Assembly: GCA_021904315.1 (NCBI GenBank)
Contig: CM038917.1
Location: 18,708,041 to 18,772,040, forward strand
DNA length: 64,000 bases
DNA from: Sphagnum magellanicum
Lineage: Eukaryota > Streptophyta > Sphagnopsida > Sphagnales > Sphagnaceae
Direction of reading: 5' to 3'
Below the pieces are notes generated by a model. It was not told where the DNA came from, searched no databases, and saw nothing but the letters and a program-made list of their open reading frames with translations. The position numbers and the translations under genes are program-made. Positions 58,623-64,000 of this stretch are shown here, in pieces. Each line of letters starts with the position of its first letter. Positions within the stretch are counted from its first letter, which is position 1.

Positions 58623-60876
58623 CAGTGTTGGTCAATTATTGCTTTTTAGAAATAATTTTCAGAACCGTTAATTATCAGAAAATTTTGAGTAATAACTGTC
58701 AGATAATCTGAAGGTCATAGACTGATTATAGGGTTTTTTCCAAAAAATAAAATAAAATAGATTTAAAAAATAAATTGTATTAGCATTTAAATATTGATAA
58801 CCTAATTAGCAGCATTTTTTTTGTGGCTAGAAATTGCCAAATGGTTACCTGTTTTCTGGACAGGCTATCTGCAGGCATGAAATTAAGAAAAAAAAGCTAG
58901 GGATTCTTTTGGCAAAGTACCGGCGTCGCCTCCCTCATCACTCTCACTTAGCCGCTCCTACTCCCATTGCTAATCAACTTTTCACCAACCCCACTCCCTT
59001 CTCTCATGAGTAATTGCCACCCTTCCCCCCCTTCTTTCATCGGCAATAGCCAAAATTTATACACAGTTATTTTTATGTAACCACAAATATGTATGGCTTT
59101 GGAGTATATACACGAATGGCAATTTCCTCTTTGAAGATGTCATCACCAAGTGGAAGGACACAAAGGTCTGATATTGTGTTGATGCTTAGTAACAGATGGG
59201 TTGTTTATTGAGGTAGCTTAAATTCCTTTTCTGGGGTCCCCTTCATGTTGGGGCATTTTTCTTTCTGTATCAAGTTTTGCACATAAAAAAATTGCAGGTA
59301 TACATTTTTGTTATTTGATCTTGTTAAAATACACATAAAATGATTGCATAGGTTGGTTTTCAGCTTTGAAACATATTTTGAAAGGTCATGCAGGTCTATG
59401 TAGCAGGCTTGAAGATTTTTACTTGATGTTTTAAAAGTTATTTTGTGTAATGTGCACGCTGGAGAGTTTAAGTTTGGAATCTCGACCAGTGTATGCGTGC
59501 AAAAATAAATATATTTATATAATTTTACTTGGTCCAATAAAACAATGTATATATATAATTTTACATGGCTACATGTAAAACAACGTAAATATATAACAAT
59601 TAAAAAATGTGACTTTTACTTGAGTAGGGGAGATTTCATGATGTTTTTGAAGATAAGCCAGCTAAATGGCCCATTGCAAAAAAAAAAAAAAAAACCATCA
59701 AAATATACACCCACAAGTAATTCATATGACTTTGCAAGAAGGTCTGGTCATTAAAGATATATAAGAAAATTATCTATAGAGTAAGAAAAACAACACTATA
59801 ACCCTGAGTTTATCATAAATAGGGTGAGATTCAAAAAAAAAAAAAACAAAAACTTTCGCATTCAAGGGTGGGGGAACCTCAGTTTTGGTGGTGAACTCAG
59901 TTTCACCCTGTCTTTCCTTTTTCTTTAGCGCCTCCACTGTTGCTGCTGCCTATTTTCACTGCTCCTACTTGTAAAGCTCCTATAATTAGTCTCGAACCTT
60001 GTGCATTAAATGCTGATTTTCAGCATTTCATAAAATTTCCTTACTTTATGGATACCCCTGACAGAAGGGTTTGGGGTGAAAGGAGGCCCAAATACAGGGT
60101 GACTTTACAAATAATTTTAGTATTTACACTTACAGGCCCCAAAACATTTACACAGGGCTGTGTAAGTGTATTTGACAAATATTTACACTGGCCTTGTGTA
60201 AGTGAATGATTTACACTTACACCAGATTTACACACCTTACATACAGCTATTGACACTTACACGCACAACACTGATCTGGACTCTGGACTTGCACTGTGCA
60301 ACATGCACTAGTGTTTCTGGACTCACTGTTTGCAATTTTGGTCTGTTGCTTAACATGACTGGGGTTGCAAGTTGGAACTGGGGGTGGGGTTGAGGGTGAG
60401 TGCATGCACACTCCTATCGCAAATGGGCAAAGTCTTTTAAGACTTGGGTTCAACTCCCTTAGCAGTGCATGCAATTGTAGTGTGTTTGTTGTCAAATGCT
60501 TTCTCCCCTTATTAATTCAAATATCCAAATTATGCTATGTAAATTTTGTTTGGTCATCAAAAGCTCACTCTTGATTTAGCATGATAGCCAATCATGTTAT
60601 CCAAAAAATATATATATAGCCAATTTATTCGACTCTGAAAATTTACAAATAGCCACATGACTGGGTGTGACCAGTTAAGCAACCTTGAAAAAAGGAAAAA
60701 AAGAACACTGCTAGTTAGACGATAATCAAGTCATCCGAGTAAGTTGTTAGATTTTGAAAATTCAATATGAAACCATTATCAATATTAATCAGTTATCAAA
60801 AAATCAAGAATCAGGTGATAAGTTATTAATAATCGACTTGATAATTGAGTCAAAACTCAATACCCAACCAACACTA
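58623..60876. mobile_element. hAT-like non-autonomous element, 8-bp TSD
   Basis: The left end CAGTGTTGGTCAATTATTG and the reversed right end TAGTGTTGGTTGGGTATTG are inverted copies. The 8-bp flanks GTACTAAC (58615-58622) and GCACTAAC (60877-60884) match at 7 of 8. CA/TAGTG starts with 8-bp duplications are hAT hallmarks. Its 2.25 kb hold no hAT transposase; frames up to 110 codons have no domain. The foldback copy at 10.5 kb provides the empty-site comparison. Confidence 0.8.
60090..60290. repeat. TTTACACTTAC-rich dispersed repeat, copy 2
   Basis: TATTTACACTTACAGGC, GTGTAAGTGTATTTGAC, GATTTACACTTACACC and CGCACAACACTGAT occur in the same order as at 9.97-10.22 kb. Words occur on both strands and can pair. 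It is inside the hAT-like element. Confidence 0.55.
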
Positions 60877-61062
60877 GCACTAACCACCTACATGCATCTT
60901 ACCCACCCAATAGCCACCAAGTGCATTACTTAGTCACCTACTTATATGTGATAATCACTTGCATTCCCTACCTACTGATCTGTGGCATGTACCCGCTCAC
61001 ATAAAGACCTAAAAACCTAATTTGCAGATATCTTTATCCATCATAAAAGACTTGTAGGCATG

Positions 61063-61112
61063 TTTTTTCCTGTGATACTTGGCAGTTACCAATCGAGTAT
61101 CACAGGAAAAAA
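61063..61112. repeat. Perfect 17-bp inverted repeat, 16-base loop
   Basis: TTTTTTCCTGTGATACT pairs exactly with AGTATCACAGGAAAAAA. It lies within foldback copy B, where copy A has no counterpart, so it is a later insertion or local rearrangement. Confidence 0.85.
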
Positions 61113-61149
61113 TAAAAAAATAAAAAATGAGGAACAATCTTTATGTAAT

Positions 61150-61247
61150 GTAAAGCCCTTGGGGGCAAGCTTTACCAAATTGGGGCCTCCACTCAGCTTC
61201 ACCTTGCAGGGCCCTTATTCAAGTAAAGCCGGTCCCAAGGGCTTTAC
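61150..61247. repeat. 98-base hairpin with GTAAAGCCCTTGGG arms
   Basis: GTAAAGCCCTTGGG at the left and CCCAAGGGCTTTAC at the right are exact complements of 14 bases. GGGGCCTCC and GGGCCC words lie between. It looks like a miniature inverted-repeat element; related ends are at 55210 and 56412. Confidence 0.6.
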
Positions 61248-61632
61248 CCTACACATAGGTCCTAGTTACCTGGGGAAGGGGGAAGTAGGAGGCTTTAGAG
61301 GATAATTTACCAGGGTGGAACCTTGGTAACTCAGTTGTAGTTTATCAAAAACTTATTCATAGCAGGTTTCCAATGGATGGTGCACTGGCGGGTGCTTGGG
61401 TCATATTATCTGTTGCTCTCTTTTTCATATTCTTTGCAAAAAAAATTGCCTTTCACCATTCCGTGCACAGCTTGTGGAAGGGAGAGCATGCAATTTGAAA
61501 GATTCTTTGATTGCACTAAGAAGTTGAAACTTTTCTTTCACTTTTTAAAAAATACAACTGTATGAATCGGTGAAGACTTTTTCATTTGTTTGATGTGAAA
61601 GGTCAAAAACTTGCCAACCCAAGTTATCATAT

Positions 61633-61878
61633 GGAAGACATTTGCAAAACTCTTCTACCAAATTAAAAGGGAGAAAAAAAAGTGAAAATATCTCTTATAA
61701 GAGAAGCAGATAAATCATGTTACTTGTTAAAATAAATAAAAAAAGCATGAAAAAAGGAAGACATTTGCAAAACTCTTCTACCAAATTAAAAGGGAGAAAA
61801 AAAAGTGAAAATATCTCTTATAAGAGAAGCAGATAAATCATGTTACTCATTAAAATAAATAAAAAAAGCATGAAAAAA
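61633..61878 (+). repeat. 123-bp tandem duplication
   Basis: The unit starts GGAAGACATTTGCAAAACTC and ends AAAAAAAGCATGAAAAAA. Two copies follow each other at exactly 123 bases and differ at about two positions (CTTGTT versus CTCATT). Recent duplication. Confidence 0.9.
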
Positions 61879-62789
61879 TAGTCCTAACCATCAAGGATTG
61901 ATTCTTGTTTCTTTTCCTAATATCAAAGATTGAAATTACATCCATGCAAAAGCCCAATTAACTAAAAATCCCAAATTATCCACATTGAAGAAATTGTCAA
62001 ATTAAGACCAATTTGTCATATATTTGGATATACCATAGTCATTTTGAGGTTGGGGAGACTGCATTGAAAAAGAGGGTCACACGTTCCTTTGCCAACTACT
62101 ACAAATTAATTATTATATAGAATTTATACGGAGTTGACAAAAGAATTTGTAGGCGACCACCCTTCATTTCAGGTTCAGACTGATGTCAAACTAAAGCAGG
62201 CTAGTTTTTACACTGGTCACAAAACGGCAAGAGCAAAAAAAATTATAACTCGGAGACTGGTGATGCAATATTGACCCAAATACTATAATTTCTTACACGT
62301 GTTGTAGGAATTATTATTATTATTTTTTCACTTACTGGAGGTAGCACCTTTTCCACCTTCAGAATATGTCGAGTGTAGACTGAGACATGGTTCCATCAAG
62401 TGGTCCTGGGCTGTATTAGACTAGGGGTATGTTCCAGAGTTTAATGACGTAGGTTTGTTCTGAGTTTCCGACCGTTTTGGGTTGACATCATTACAGCCGT
62501 TCTCCACCATCAAAATTCACATTTGTAGGTGAAACTTTTGGTGAACGAAAAAGTGGAACCAGATTCCGGCAGGTTACTACCTGGTCCACTTCTGAAGAAG
62601 GCGGGACAAAAAGCAAGAACTTGAATAAAACACCACAACTGATTACACCCTAGAGGCGCATTATAGTGGCTTGGAACCTTCCAGTAGCTTCTGGAACATA
62701 CACAAGAAATTGAGGGTATGCAAGAATTGGTCGATCTTTTCTGCAACAATATATTTGTGACAATAAGCAATTTACTGCTGAGGAGGAGG

Positions 62790-63020
62790 ACATGGAAACA
62801 AAGCGGAGTGAATTGTGGGGGATGGGACAAATAAAAAATAAAATAAATATATTCAAAGAACCTGTAAACAAACAGAGAGAATTGGGGAGGGGGGATGGTA
62901 CAAAAAAGCAAAATAAATAAATAAATAAATAAATAATTCCAAGAACGTGGAAACAAGCAGAGTGAATTTGGGGGGCAGGGGCGGGATGAATAAACAAAAT
63001 GAGTAAATAAAGTACTGTCT
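62790..63020 (+). repeat. Minisatellite of about 80 bp, three copies
   Basis: Each unit carries GGAAACAAGCAGAGTGAATT (or the variant AAACAAACAGAGAGAATT), then a G-run, GGGATGGTACAAA, and an AAATAAATAAAT stretch of variable length. The minus-strand open frames across it (FIYLF-rich) are by-products. Confidence 0.8.
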
Positions 63021-63029
63021 GTGACTTCT

Positions 63030-64000
63030 AGAACCCCAAACCATGTAACTCCAGCCAGTTGTAGCGAGCTGAATGGACAGCAAGTCCTGGAAATACAAAT
63101 TTTAATTTATTTTTCCCCCTCCAAAAAGAGCAAACATTGTGACAAAATTATTTTTAAAAAGTTTACAACGAATCTGAGAAATGCTCCCTCAAGAGTTTTG
63201 TGTGATTTTGAAACAAACGGGCCCAAAGACATTGGCTTGTAACTGAAGGTAACCAACCAGTAAGAAGCCTGAAACTGCAAAAGTTATTAGAGGGGAAAGT
63301 AGTACACACATGTGCGCACATCTCATACTTGAGTGTATGGTGCATGGCATTATGCTGCATGTCTTGCACCTGGTATCTTGGCCAGGACTTATGGAGTTTT
63401 CCTTTGGGGAACTGCATATGTCACCCAATGAGGTAAGTCCTTCGACAGTATGATGACCAATGCAGTTTGCAGGGTTTCATCATCATCCTCAACAATATTA
63501 TTCTCATTTGGATCTCATTTGGAGCTCGGTAGAGAGGTTGCAAAATAATTCATGACACATGTGCGAGATAATCTACCTTACCTTAGGCTTAGTTTCGTCA
63601 TTAATTCATCCTTCAAATATTGAAATGAAATTTTAGGAAATTATGAAGTTGAGGTGTAGAAAATCATCATAATTATTGCAGGCTATGAATATGAAAAAAA
63701 TTCACTATAAATCAGATGACAATCTCATAGTAGACTATTGTAAATCATGAAATAATAATAAATCATTTTTTTTATATGGATTGCTTTTTGGGAAATTTTA
63801 TTTATTTGTTTTGTCAATGTGAAAAGCTGATCCTAATCTCCAGTATGTGGTTGTATTTATTTCAATAGAAAATATATGTGATATATTCCAGTATAGGACA
63901 GTCCTTTGCCGGCAAGAACCTCCAGTTTCGGCTTTAGAAAATAAATAATTGTTTACATTTCTGAAATTGACCTGGGAATCTGATTCCAGTTTCCAAATTC
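63030..64000. other. Intergenic sequence, nothing recognised
   Basis: Two overlapping minus-strand frames (63163-63428) of about 80 codons are not supported by a domain or by conservation I can see. Confidence 0.45.

Larger units (their letters stand above)
58522..61395. mobile_element. Foldback element, copy B, split by an hAT-like insertion
   Basis: The left end GCACCAGTGCACCATGCA and the reversed right end GCACCCGCCAGTGCACCAT match the terminal pattern of copy A. With the insertion removed, the left arm reads CTATGTACTAAC then CACCTACATGCATCTTACCC, the counterpart of TTATGTACCAACCTTCCATG and CATCTACCTACC in copy A. The right part (GTAGGAGGCTTTAGAGGATA, then AGGGTGGAACC) also aligns to copy A at 10.77 kb. 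TTGG flanks both ends and could be a short target duplication. Confidence 0.65.

Noticed and set aside
62510-63098. Overlapping minus-strand frames of 80-148 codons
   Set aside because: They run through an AAAT-repeat minisatellite whose complement reads as FIYLF-type text; not protein-like.

Overview
This is AT-rich nuclear DNA of a plant type, most likely from a seedless streptophyte. A bryophyte such as a peat moss is a guess, based on the mix of decayed element proteins and not on any diagnostic gene. I see no intact host gene, no rRNA or functional tRNA gene, no CRISPR array and no prokaryotic operon. Every recognisable coding stretch is broken by stops or frameshifts and belongs to, or travels with, transposable elements. 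The rest is insertion sequences nested in each other, degenerate short-word arrays, and AT-rich sequence in which I see nothing.

Left third (1-22 kb): a GTCCATC-word array (0.36-0.64 kb); a GC-rich minisatellite (1.6-1.75 kb); a small hAT-like element (2.3-2.5 kb); a long minus-strand transposase-like pseudogene (about 8.0 to 3.17 kb) with a second GTCCAT array where an intron may have been and a 154-bp CACTA-type insertion in its coding part; a foldback element (10.5-11.1 kb); a DUF7869-like minus-strand pseudogene (18.7-15.2 kb); a satellite with a palindromic core (19.0-19.7 kb); and a pogo/mariner-like element (21.4-22.0 kb).

Middle (22-53 kb): a gag-only LTR-retroelement remnant (27.0-28.6 kb) runs into a second block of the palindromic-core satellite. 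A Copia remnant follows at 31.7-32.0 kb. From 33 to 50.6 kb there is a family of CACTA-type non-autonomous elements. For six elements in the window I could match both ends and a perfect 3-bp target duplication (AAA, CTT, TGA, GTG, ACA, ATA). Most of the large ones share one plan: a degenerate array of a short word, different in each element (TAGG, TAACC/TAGCC, CTAC, ATAACC), then a tRNA-like module with a B-box-like GGTTCAANTCC, then a CCTAGG-rich tail. One of them, with another nested inside it, splits a protein-kinase-like pseudogene into halves 5.2 kb apart. Two HAD/FCP1-like phosphatase pseudogenes flank another.

Right end (50.6-64 kb): an 850-bp element with 303-bp terminal direct repeats, several hairpins and recent tandem duplications, and a second foldback copy split by a 2.25-kb hAT-like element. 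The foldback copy at 10.5 kb preserves the uninterrupted version of that site. The 37-52 kb part is mostly AT-rich; base composition is more balanced from about 54 kb onward, but I found no gene I can name there.
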